Of a DNA stretch of 64,000 nt, positions 55,028-62,179 are shown one piece after another; position 1 is the first letter of the stretch; each line of letters starts with the position of its first letter. Location of the stretch: NCBI RefSeq assembly GCF_000025865.1, contig NC_014002.1:1612001-1676000 (forward strand). Reading direction: 5' to 3'. The position numbers and the translations under genes are program-made. Source of the DNA: Methanohalophilus mahii DSM 5219. GTDB taxonomy: Archaea > Halobacteriota > Methanosarcinia > Methanosarcinales > Methanosarcinaceae. The notes beneath the pieces are model-generated. The model was not told where the DNA came from. It was given only the letters and a program-made list of their open reading frames with translations, and did no database searches.

Positions 55028-55044
55028 CTATAGTGAAACTATAG
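55028..55044 (-). promoter_or_regulatory. Inverted repeat CTATAGT-N3-ACTATAG before mtbC
   Basis: A perfect 7-bp inverted repeat lies 8 bp upstream of the AAGGAGG site. A shorter form of the same repeat, TATAGT-N1-ACTATA, lies before mttP. It could be an RNA hairpin affecting the ribosome site or a protein-binding site. Confidence 0.45.
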
Positions 55045-55059
55045 AAAAAAACAATCAGC

Positions 55060-55100
55060 GATGGATATTGGCATGTGTATACCCACCTGCCAACTCCATC
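55060..55100 (-). promoter_or_regulatory. Long bulged hairpin upstream of mtbC
   Basis: GATGGA pairs with TCCATC, TTGGCA with TGCCAA, and GTG with CAC around TATACC, giving 15 base pairs with three small internal loops over 41 bp. It lies between a TATA-like box at 55114-55123 and mtbC. It may be an RNA leader element, or an operator covering the start of RNA, since the TATA spacing places the start at about 55090-55095. Confidence 0.5.
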
Positions 55101-55113
55101 AACTGCTTAATAT

Positions 55114-55123
55114 CTATATATAT
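55114..55123 (-). promoter_or_regulatory. Possible internal promoter for mtbC-mtbB
   Basis: ATATATATAG on the minus strand, preceded by CGGAAA, fits an archaeal TATA box with a purine-rich BRE. It overlaps no gene and lies 16 bp after the stop of the 49-residue small gene. It could let mtbC and mtbB be transcribed apart from mttB. Confidence 0.45.
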
Positions 55124-55138
55124 TTTCCGTTTTAAAGT

Positions 55139-55288
55139 TTAGAATTTATATACCCATACCCTTGCCTGCCAAATTGCAAGGAAAGCAATAATTAATACAA
55201 CAGCTGGCCATACATAATTGGCAGCCGGTACATAGGCGCTTGCGAAATATGCATCATAAGCTTGCATTGCAGCTTCTGTTTGAACCAT
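55139..55288 (-). CDS. 49-residue single-helix membrane protein in the methylamine operon
   Basis: The ATG at 55288 follows AAGGAGGTTTAATA, a strong ribosome site. The product has one clear hydrophobic segment (VWPAVVLIIAFLAIW, about 26-40) followed by QARVWVYKF, and a short polar N-terminus (MVQTEAAMQAYDAYFASAYV). It is too short for the usual cut-off but its ribosome site is strong. It lies between the 97-residue gene and mtbC. I infer it may be an accessory subunit of the permease or anchor a complex to the membrane; there is no direct evidence. Confidence 0.7.
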   Translation of the reverse strand: MVQTEAAMQAYDAYFASAYVPAANYVWPAVVLIIAFLAIWQARVWVYKF

Positions 55289-55300
55289 TATTAAACCTCC

Positions 55301-55594
55301 TTAAATTGCATACATACATGCATCCGAAAGTCTGGCTTTACCTACATCCGTAATAACATACTTGTGGAGCAGAAAACCTTTCTTATGCACACCTTCGTCA
55401 TCGACTTTAGCATCAATTTCCTTGATAAAAGCTACTGCAGCGAGTTCAATCAAATCCATATTGAAAGTATCACGTGCAAAGTCGCTGTATGCATTATAAT
55501 CCTCCTGAAGCTGTTTTATCACTTCATAGTTCCAGTATTCATTGCCATCCCGCATAATTTCCAGCATTCTGACCTTTCGTGGTAAATCTGACAT
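55301..55594 (-). CDS. 97-residue protein of unknown function in the methylamine operon
   Basis: A 97-residue, mostly alpha-helical acidic protein (MSDLPRKVRMLEIMRDGNEYWNYEVIKQLQEDY...) with one possible winged-helix-like region in its first 60 residues (DGNEYWNYEVIKQLQEDYNAYSDFARDTFNMDLIELAAVAFI) and a HKYVITDVGKARL tail. It lies 13 bp after the permease gene and 12 bp before the small membrane gene, so all three are likely co-translated. A role in permease assembly or in regulating uptake is plausible, but unproven. No known family is named here. Confidence 0.7.
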   Translation of the reverse strand: MSDLPRKVRMLEIMRDGNEYWNYEVIKQLQEDYNAYSDFARDTFNMDLIELAAVAFIKEIDAKVDDEGVHKKGFLLHKYVITDVGKARLSDACMYAI

Positions 55595-55607
55595 AACTTA
55601 TACCTCC

Positions 55608-56654
55608 TTAGTCCCTCAAAGTTTCCAGCTCAAGGCTTTCTTCAGAGAACATTACGAAACTGCCTATGATACATAGAGCACCACCAACCAGAACTGTCCA
55701 CTGTGGTACATCACCAAAGAACAAAATGGTGGAAATCACAGCAAACATACCGTAAAGGTTTGCAATACCCTGTCCACGTCCTACACCGATCAGTGGGAAG
55801 GACTTGTACCAGGACACATAACAGAAACCGAATGTAATTCCTGCAAATGCGAACATAAGCATTGTCAGTGGCTCAAATGCCTGGACAGCATATGTAAATA
55901 CATTATAGCCTGCAAGATAAAGCAGTGGCAAAGCAACAATTAGCCAGATACAAAGTTCTGCAATAAATCTCAGATGAAGACCGACATCGGCACTGGAAAT
56001 ATCCAGTCCCTTATCAGCAACAGCACCTTCGATACCCCATCCTGTTGCAGCCATCAATCCACCAAGATATCCGATCCAGCCAACACTTCCGGCCCGGAGT
56101 TCAGTAATCACACCGCCACCGAAAATGGTGATACCACCAGCAATAATTACAATGATACCCATTGCTGCCCTTTTACTGATCTTCTCACCGTGCCATACAT
56201 TGGCAAGTGCCGCACCAACAACCGGGTACAGCAAGGCAGCTACAGCTGCGAAAGCTCCTCCTACAAAACCCATTGCCATATAGGAACCCAATATTGCTAT
56301 TGGACCTCCGAAAAGGGATGCAAGCAGGAACCATTTTGAACATGGCTTGAAAGCCTTTGCGGTTCTTACCATCTCACCATAATTACCTAATACACCATTC
56401 CATACAAGAAGTGCAATAACCACAGTTACAGCATTTATCGCGGTAATTAATACAGCCGTAACTACAAGTGCCATAGAGTCACCACTTGTAGCTGCGACAT
56501 CGGCATACATTTTATCAAATGGGTTCAATACCCATACAACGGTACCTGGTATGTACCAGAGACCCCAGAGAACTGCACAGAAAAGTGCCCACATATATCC
56601 ATGGCGGATACGTCTTCCGTGTTCTGCTGTTTTTAATGCTTGTATATCTACCAA
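55608..56654 (-). CDS. mttP: Methylamine permease of the DMT/EamA type (MttP/MtbP)
   Basis: The 348-residue membrane protein has about ten hydrophobic helices and duplicated EamA-like halves (LLYPVVGAALANVWHGEK near 140-157 matches the conserved end of the first half). It starts at TTG with GGAGGA six bases upstream. Such a permease follows mttC in Methanosarcina methylamine clusters and is thought to carry tri- or dimethylamine across the membrane. Transcription may start at a TATA box at about 56700-56709. A strong hairpin separates it from mttC. Confidence 0.85.
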   Translation of the reverse strand: MVDIQALKTAEHGRRIRHGYMWALFCAVLWGLWYIPGTVVWVLNPFDKMYADVAATSGDSMALVVTAVLITAINAVTVVIALLVWNGVLGNYGEMVRTAKAFKPCSKWFLLASLFGGPIAILGSYMAMGFVGGAFAAVAALLYPVVGAALANVWHGEKISKRAAMGIIVIIAGGITIFGGGVITELRAGSVGWIGYLGGLMAATGWGIEGAVADKGLDISSADVGLHLRFIAELCIWLIVALPLLYLAGYNVFTYAVQAFEPLTMLMFAFAGITFGFCYVSWYKSFPLIGVGRGQGIANLYGMFAVISTILFFGDVPQWTVLVGGALCIIGSFVMFSEESLELETLRD

Positions 56655-56684
56655 TAATATTCCTCCAGTTCATTTACAATTGTT

Positions 56685-56697
56685 TATAGTTACTATA
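56685..56697 (-). promoter_or_regulatory. Inverted repeat TATAGT-N1-ACTATA before mttP
   Basis: On the minus strand CTATAGTAACTATA lies 25 to 37 bp upstream of the mttP start. The same motif with a slightly longer spacer precedes mtbC. The repeated use suggests a shared regulator or RNA structure. Confidence 0.45.
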
Positions 56698-56733
56698 GCA
56701 AATATATATAGATATTAGAGAGGTTATAAATTT

Positions 56734-56759
56734 GTGGGTGTATTAAACAATACACCCAC
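56734..56759 (-). promoter_or_regulatory. Perfect 11-bp hairpin between mttC and mttP
   Basis: GTGGGTGTATT and AATACACCCAC pair perfectly over a 4-base loop, 14 bp after the mttC stop. No U-tail follows directly. A processing or attenuation site that lowers permease expression relative to mttB and mttC would fit. A TATA-like box near 56700-56709 follows. Confidence 0.6.
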
Positions 56760-56773
56760 GCAAATCAACGGAA

Positions 56774-57424
56774 TTATTCCATTGCTGCTTTACATTTTAC
56801 AACTGCGTCAGTTGCGTTCTCGGCGTAGATGTCTGCACCGATCTTGGTTGCCCAATCCTGGGTAACGGGTGCTCCACCGACCATTGTCTTGACGCTGTCA
56901 CGTACACCAGCTTCCTTGAGCTGTTCTTCTACCTGGGTCTGAAGGACCATTGTGGTGGTCATCAGGGCAGAGGAACCAAGGATATCTGGTTTCTGTTCTT
57001 TTACAGCGGTGACGTAGTCAGCGATTGGTACATCTCTTCCGAGGTCGATGACATTGAAGCCAGCGATCTTGAGCATGGTTGCAACGATGTCCTTACCGAT
57101 GGTGTGAATGTCACCTTCGATGGTACCGATTGCGATTGTACCCTTGTTTTCGGATTTTGTGCTGAGTTTCTCAAGTTCCGGGGTGAGAACTTCAACGCCT
57201 GCGCTCATTGCTTCGGATGCAGCAATGACGTGTGGAAGGAAAAGGGTACCCTGCTCGAACTGGTCACCAATCTCGTTCATTCCGGCAGTGAAACCTTGCT
57301 GAATGAGTGCAACGGGGTCAAGTCCTGCAGAAATACATTCTTCTGCAACTTCTACAACTGCTTCGTCATCAAAGTCCATAACTGCAGCTTTTCCTTTCTC
57401 TTGTAACTCTTCCTGTGTAGCCAT
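56774..57424 (-). CDS. mttC: Trimethylamine corrinoid protein MttC
   Basis: A 216-residue methyl carrier for MttB. The N-terminal helical cap (about 1-90) is followed by the corrinoid domain, with DIHTIG at 105-110 (His107 is the expected cobalt ligand), then SALMTTTMV, and GGAPVTQDWATKIGADIYAENA. Its start follows AGGAG. It lies 34 bp after mttB and 14 bp before the hairpin. MttC is methylated by MttB and demethylated by MtbA toward coenzyme M; MtbA is not in this window. Confidence 0.95.
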   Translation of the reverse strand: MATQEELQEKGKAAVMDFDDEAVVEVAEECISAGLDPVALIQQGFTAGMNEIGDQFEQGTLFLPHVIAASEAMSAGVEVLTPELEKLSTKSENKGTIAIGTIEGDIHTIGKDIVATMLKIAGFNVIDLGRDVPIADYVTAVKEQKPDILGSSALMTTTMVLQTQVEEQLKEAGVRDSVKTMVGGAPVTQDWATKIGADIYAENATDAVVKCKAAME

Positions 57425-57458
57425 TTTTATTCTCCTAAAAATTTAAATTGAAATTAAA

Positions 57459-58949
57459 TTACATTGCGTTCCTGACATCTTCGTCTGCCCTGTCCATGAC
57501 AGCCTTCATGTCTTTCATGATGTCAGCATCGATTGGTTTAACTTCATGGTTCTTCATGACGTCAACAACCTTTTCATGAGCAACAGTTGCAATTTCCTTG
57601 GAACCTGCTGCTTCCCAGTCTCCGAACATATCCCTATTGATGACTTTTGGATCGGAGACCCTGTCGATGTAGTTCCTGGTCTGCTTGTGTGCAAGGAAGT
57701 TCTTTCCTACTCCAACCTTCTGGATGGATTCTACACCAAGGGTCAGTTCGTCAACCGGAATTCCACGCATTGCAGACTTGGTCATCTCTATGATGTCGTT
57801 GTCGAATACGAGCTGCTCAAGGGAGAAGGTCATACCGAGTTCAAGCATACCCGCACCATAAAGGGTGTTACATCCTGAAAGCGCTGGAAGCAGGGTTGTC
57901 ATGGTCTTTTCATGACCTGCCTGGCCATCTGGGACCTTGGCATCAGCCTAGGTACCTGCAACAAAGGAAGGGAGGCCATAGAACTGTGCAAGCTTACCAA
58001 CTGCCCCACTGATCAAACCGAGTTCTGGTGCACCTACTGGAGCTGTACCTCTCTTCAGGTCGAAGGTTGTGGTAGAACTACCGTAGAGACATTTTGCACC
58101 TGGAACTGTGAGCTGTGCAAGGACAATACCTGCGAGAACTTCTGCGTTGTGTGTAACGAGGGTACCTGCACGGAATACAGGGGAAGAACCTCCAGACATT
58201 GCCATACTCAGGACGTTCAGTGGAAGGCCAAAGCGTGCACCTTTGATGATGACCTGGCATGCATTTACACTGAGTTCAAGTGGGCTGGTTGGGCAGAGAA
58301 GCATGGACATCGTAGGTCTCTTACGTGCCATTTCTTCGTCGCCACCATAGTACGCAACAACCATGTCCCTGTAGTATTCCACACTTTCTTCGACAGGGTC
58401 GATGTGGTGGAAGTGCTTTGAGGTATTGGTCATTGGTGTGAATGTTTCGTGGACATCCTGTGCACCCTTACCTGCCCAGTCTCTGGCAGATACTGCGAGG
58501 GAGTAGTAGTCAATGTTGTCAGCCCAGTCACAGAGTTTGGCAGTATTTGCGACGTCTTCCTCTACGGAATCGACCGTTTTGTACTTGCCAGGTGCTTCAT
58601 AGTTGCACATCTTGACACCGGTACCAAAGCAGGTCCAGTTGACCTTACCTTTGTGTGACTGCTTTACATCTTTCTTCTTATCACGTGCATTGAGGTAGAA
58701 GCTGGATGGACAGTCACGAAGAGATCTGTTTACAAGGAATTCAGGGATCTTTACGATCTGAGATTTTTCGTCGACGTCACAGCCGGCTTCCTTGAATATC
58801 TGTCTTGCTTCAGCATCAGAAACCTGGACACCAGGGTTCTGGAAGACTTCCATTGTTGCGGAATGGATCATCCTTAAATCCTCTTCAGAGAAGAGGTTAA
58901 GTTCAACGCCATTCAATGGGCGTGCACCTGGATAATAGTGTTCTTTCAT
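57459..58949 (-). CDS. mttB: Trimethylamine methyltransferase MttB with in-frame pyrrolysine codon
   Basis: The gene is 497 codons including stop if the UAG at 57948-57950 is read as pyrrolysine; the frame goes on as [14 protein letters not shown] to a C-terminal 160-residue part. Expected length for the family is about 495 residues, and pyrrolysine lies at codon 334 here. MttB moves a methyl group from trimethylamine to MttC. Its product begins [25 protein letters not shown], and the substrate region includes [29 protein letters not shown] and AAGGAAA precede the ATG. It is the first gene of the mtt-mtb operon. Confidence 0.97.
57948..57950 (-). other. In-frame amber (UAG) codon of mttB, pyrrolysine site
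   Basis: The minus-strand codons GGT ACC TAG GCT GAT interrupt mttB at codon 334. Both flanks match the family (FVAGT before, [11 protein letters not shown] after), so the codon is translated, not a stop, in an organism with pyrrolysine. Confidence 0.95.
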
Positions 58950-59082
58950 TTTCCTTTCACTCCTATATTTATTCGATATTTCGCGGTTTGGTGGATAAAA
59001 CCACCAGCACAGGTTTACATCGGACCAGGAGATGGATGGATCCGCATCCCATGCTACTTTTCAGCCAACAAATTATGGGAAG

Positions 59083-59114
59083 GTAAGCCAACCCTTATTC
59101 ATTGGCAAACTTAC
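59083..59114 (-). promoter_or_regulatory. Possible RNA hairpin in the mttB leader
   Basis: GTAAG-CCAA pairs with TTGG-N4-CTTAC with a 4-base bulge and 10-base loop. It lies about 135-165 bp before the mttB start. Role in leader stability or control is unknown. Confidence 0.35.
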
Positions 59115-59222
59115 AACCTCCATAACTAAACATAACAAACTTTGCCGAATATCCGTCAAATTTGTAGTGTTGCAAGTTCCATCTCCATTACTAGCTGTCA
59201 TAATCTGATTTTTAATACGCCC

Positions 59223-59230
59223 ATATATAT
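59223..59230 (-). promoter_or_regulatory. mttB promoter candidate with upstream ATCACAAAA half-site
   Basis: AATATATATGG preceded by CACCGAC on the minus strand is a good TATA/BRE. At 59269-59277 the plus strand has ATCACAAAA (minus TTTTGTGAT), a nine-base match to half of the ramA operator, 39 to 47 bp upstream of the TATA box. It may be a shared control site. Confidence 0.5.
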
Positions 59231-59593
59231 TTGTCGGTGAAAGGCAGACCAGTGGGTCACCATTAATTATCACAAAAGGGAAAGAATAGCAGATGGTAAT
59301 CGATTCATGAGATAGAAATTAACTGAAAATCAACTAGATTTGTCATTGGTCCAACAACATCCATATTGAATCATCAATGATAATGGACACCGTTTATATC
59401 AAATCAATTTTACGATTGAATTCCATTAAAAAAACAAGGCAATTTGCTCCAAAGCTCCCAATAATACACAAGTATCATTCGACATATTAATTTTGAGTAT
59501 ACAGACAATGTTATTTCTACATATCAGTACAGAGTAACAATCGGAATACAGAAATACAAATGGAAAAAACGGAACTTATAAATAAGAAGAAAA

Positions 59594-59610
59594 GCGCGCT
59601 CCACACGCGC
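59594..59610 (-). terminator. ramA terminator hairpin
   Basis: On the minus strand GCGCG and CGCGC form a 5-bp GC stem over 7 bases, followed by TTTTCTTCTTATT. It lies 17 bp beyond the ramA stop. Confidence 0.65.
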
Positions 59611-59627
59611 ATGCTAAAAAAGAGATA

Positions 59628-61253
59628 TCACGTTGTTTTAATATCTATATCTATATAATGAATTGCGTCCACCGGACAAATTGCAATACAGCGATGACAG
59701 GAAGTTCCAAGGCATTTTTCACTATCATAATGCACATATTTCTTACCATTCTCTTCCAGCGCTATAATAGCATCTTCAGGGCATTCCTTCTCACACTTAC
59801 GACAGAGAATACAATCCGGAGCCTCCTCTTCTATTACGATACCCAGATTGCGCACAACTTCAAGACCTTCTTTGCCTACTTCATCAATATCTTTTATAAC
59901 CCTTTTTTCAATTACAGGATCATTATAAGGCTCGGGTAATCTTGGAAGACCATACATTTCAAGCATCTGATTGTATGTTTCAATGGGCATTCCCTGTGTC
60001 CAGTAGGAAAGTTCACAAACATAGAAGTTCGAAAACGTTTTGCTTTCAGCCATCATCAAATGATCTGCTTTTATCCTGTTGGCTACTTCCTTAACTTCCT
60101 CAAGACGACCACCATCAAATACAAGCTCCCTTGCAAGAGAGATCGAAGTATTACCAAATTGCACAATTGATTTGGAGAAGTTTGGACAGGATCCCAGTAT
60201 TCTGGCTTTTTCCGCATCAATATATGCACCTGTTGCACCGGCCATGTACATATAATCAAGGTCATCATATGCAAGACCTGCTTCAACAAGTAAAGTCAGG
60301 TGTGCAGCACGTATCGCACCAATCGCTTTGCCTGCTTCTTCGATATCCCTGTCGTATATTTCCACACCGTCAGCCAGAATTACTTTACCGTTGGGAAGAT
60401 TTGGAAGCTTCGTGATTACTCCAGTATCCAGAGCAACCGAAATTGCCGCAATTACCCCTGTACCGGTAATTCCCTTTGCAATCAGGTCGCTGGCTTCTTT
60501 TATATCACCTGTAGCCGGGTCAATCAGATGGGCTTTGCGGGGAGACATATCCTCGTCCAGAATAGTGATTCTCCAATAATCTCCCTCAGGATTTACATCG
60601 GATATCGCACCGGGACTTGCAAGCATGCCACAGGAAATTCCCTGTCCCTCTATTGCAGGACCCGCAGCTGCACTGCCGGTAATAATCTTATCCCCTATTT
60701 TCAATGCCATTTCGGCATTTGTACCATAATCCGTTACAAGAGAAGGTTTTTCCTGTTCATAGAAATCGGTCTCAATCATCATTGCCAGTGCATCCGCACC
60801 AATCTCATGTTTGATTGCAGGTGGAACTATGATTTCGCAATTTGGAAGGGAGATCACACCCTCAAATATCTCAGAAGCATTGAAAACCCGTGCATCACGC
60901 ACCACATTTTCAACACCAAGCTTCTTTTGTTTGTTTTTACCTGCATAAGCAAGGTCGCGAAGTTCAATATTCTGGAAAATTGAAAGCTGTATAGGGTTTC
61001 CGCATATAGCAATGCGTTGGATATCTGCCGGGTCAACATCAAATCTTTCGATTATTTTCTTTACTGTATCCATCATTATTTCATGTGAAATCTCGGGACC
61101 TACCTGAATCGAAAAATCCAGATGGTCCATCACATTTCCACCCGGCAAAGGATGGCGCATTGTAATAGCAGTCTTTAGAACATCCTTCGTATCAAGGTCA
61201 ATCAATTGTGCCCGAAAGCCACTTGTTCCCAAATCTATAGCAATACCATACAT
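59628..61253 (-). CDS. ramA: Corrinoid activase RamA
   Basis: ATP-dependent reductive activator that returns inactive Co(II) corrinoid of MttC, MtbC and MtmC to Co(I). The ATG at 61253 lies six bases after AGAGGTG; GTG at 61262 is covered by that site. The 541-residue product has an ASKHA-type N-terminal half (GIAIDLGTSGFRAQLID and GTNAEMAL near 195). Two C-terminal 4Fe-4S motifs follow: C-x2-C-x2-C-x3-C (CILCRKCEKEC) and C-x4-C-x2-C-x3-C (CLGTSCHRCIAIC). This matches RamA, about 60 kDa. It is upstream of mttB with its own promoter and terminator. Confidence 0.95.
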   Translation of the reverse strand: MYGIAIDLGTSGFRAQLIDLDTKDVLKTAITMRHPLPGGNVMDHLDFSIQVGPEISHEIMMDTVKKIIERFDVDPADIQRIAICGNPIQLSIFQNIELRDLAYAGKNKQKKLGVENVVRDARVFNASEIFEGVISLPNCEIIVPPAIKHEIGADALAMMIETDFYEQEKPSLVTDYGTNAEMALKIGDKIITGSAAAGPAIEGQGISCGMLASPGAISDVNPEGDYWRITILDEDMSPRKAHLIDPATGDIKEASDLIAKGITGTGVIAAISVALDTGVITKLPNLPNGKVILADGVEIYDRDIEEAGKAIGAIRAAHLTLLVEAGLAYDDLDYMYMAGATGAYIDAEKARILGSCPNFSKSIVQFGNTSISLARELVFDGGRLEEVKEVANRIKADHLMMAESKTFSNFYVCELSYWTQGMPIETYNQMLEMYGLPRLPEPYNDPVIEKRVIKDIDEVGKEGLEVVRNLGIVIEEEAPDCILCRKCEKECPEDAIIALEENGKKYVHYDSEKCLGTSCHRCIAICPVDAIHYIDIDIKTT

Positions 61254-61309
61254 TTTATACACCTCTGTTAATACAGAAAGGAATGCATAGAGAAGATAAA
61301 ATTCGAAGG

Positions 61310-61341
61310 TATATAAGGTTTTGTGAAGTAATCACAAAACC
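61310..61341 (-). promoter_or_regulatory. ramA TATA box with abutting perfect inverted repeat (operator)
   Basis: On the minus strand TTATATA (61310-61316) is directly preceded by a perfect inverted repeat: GGTTTTGTG, 7 bases, CACAAAACC (61317-61341). It covers the BRE position of the ramA promoter. A protein bound here would block or change recruitment of TFB/TBP. Similar half-sites lie before mttB and at 62092-62100. Confidence 0.7.
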
Positions 61342-61380
61342 ACACTGTTACATAATAATTTAATTGACATGGACTGTAAA

Positions 61381-61965
61381 TTAACCGTTGTTCTCAAAAT
61401 CAAATCCCAGCAGGAATGTACCACTCCCACATTCATTCTTCTCACACATCCTTTCTTTAATATATTCATCAGTAGGAGGGGAAGGGGAAGCCAGAATTGC
61501 ATCACTAACCCCTTCAACACAGCCGACAGGTTCACATTCTTTGGGTGGAAGGACAACTACAAGCGGTTCTTTACTGCTATTAGCCTCCATAAGGACCCCC
61601 TTGTCATAAATGATAATATTGCCTATTACAAGAGAATCTGCACACTTTTCCACTTCTTCAATCCTTTCTGCATCTTCAGTGTCTTCACCTACTTTTTTAT
61701 CTTTATGTTTTAAGATTACATTTGGACCAGAGGGCCACTCATAGTTCATATCCGTAAGGAAAGACACAAGTACATCCATATCAAGTACTTTTTTCACACC
61801 CTGGTTATCACCTCTGCCCAGACCCATTAAAGTCATTTGGTCAGCCTTTTCCTCCATTTTTCTTATGGTTTCCCTGTCCTCTGAAGAAAGCAGCGTTGTA
61901 GCCCCTACACCTTTTATATGACCCAGTTTTTCAAGAACCTGTTCAGTTATTTTATTTTTATCCAA
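61381..61965 (-). CDS. Protein of unknown function upstream of ramA, 194 residues
   Basis: The product starts at TTG at 61965, seven bases after GAGGG. It is acidic, with two helical segments near the start, a GLGRGDNQGVKKVLDMDVLVSFLTDMNYEWPSGPNVILKHKDKK region, a VLPPKECEPVGCVEG pair of cysteines, and an EYIKERMCEKNECGSGTFLLGFD tail. It therefore has four cysteines near the C-terminus that could bind metal. It lies 128 bp upstream of ramA, in the same direction. I do not recognise the family; a role with corrinoid or methylamine metabolism is inferred only from position. Confidence 0.65.
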   Translation of the reverse strand: MDKNKITEQVLEKLGHIKGVGATTLLSSEDRETIRKMEEKADQMTLMGLGRGDNQGVKKVLDMDVLVSFLTDMNYEWPSGPNVILKHKDKKVGEDTEDAERIEEVEKCADSLVIGNIIIYDKGVLMEANSSKEPLVVVLPPKECEPVGCVEGVSDAILASPSPPTDEYIKERMCEKNECGSGTFLLGFDFENNG

Positions 61966-62091
61966 TTTGTATCCCTCACAAAAGAATGATTAAGTCATTT
62001 TAATGAAGTGCTAATAATCTCTTTCTTTTGGATATTTAAGGATGTCGAATTATTGACGCATAAAATCTATAGCTACGAACATAATAATAGT

Positions 62092-62126
62092 GGTTTTGTG
62101 AAGAAGATACACAACTGTTATATAAT
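62092..62126 (+). promoter_or_regulatory. ramA-like motif and TATA box before the 109-residue gene
   Basis: GGTTTTGTGAAG at 62092-62103 repeats 12 bases of the ramA control region, followed by ACACAACTGTTATATAAT, whose TATATAAT (62119-62126) is a TATA box for the plus-strand gene at 62180. Similarity to the ramA region over roughly 35 bp, with gaps, is visible by eye. Confidence 0.55.
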
Positions 62127-62179
62127 ATCCCCAAACATAATTATCAGATAAAAGCACCAATCTTAACAGGAGTGAGAAT

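Larger units (their letters stand above)
58950..59627 (-). other. Long mttB upstream region between ramA and mttB; no gene seen
   Basis: This 678-bp stretch holds no convincing gene. It includes the ramA terminator (59594-59610), the mttB promoter candidate (59223-59230) and the leader. If RNA starts near 59200, the mttB leader is about 250 nt, in line with long leaders of Methanosarcina methyltransferase genes. Frames at 58938-59129 (plus) and 59073-59273 (minus) look unlike proteins and have no ribosome site. Confidence 0.6.

Noticed and set aside
57459..57902. Separate 147-residue gene after mttB
   Set aside because: It is the C-terminal part of mttB after the pyrrolysine codon.
57912..58421. 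A 169-codon plus-strand frame over mttB
   Set aside because: Composition (many Cys and Trp) and complete overlap with mttB mark it as a shadow frame; it also crosses the amber codon region by chance.
59073..59273. A 66-codon minus-strand frame in the mttB upstream region
   Set aside because: It covers the likely promoter and leader of mttB, lacks a ribosome site, and its composition is not protein-like.
61977..61984. Another CACAAAAG half-site near the start of the 194-residue gene
   Set aside because: It is an eight-base match overlapping the ribosome site and is likely chance.
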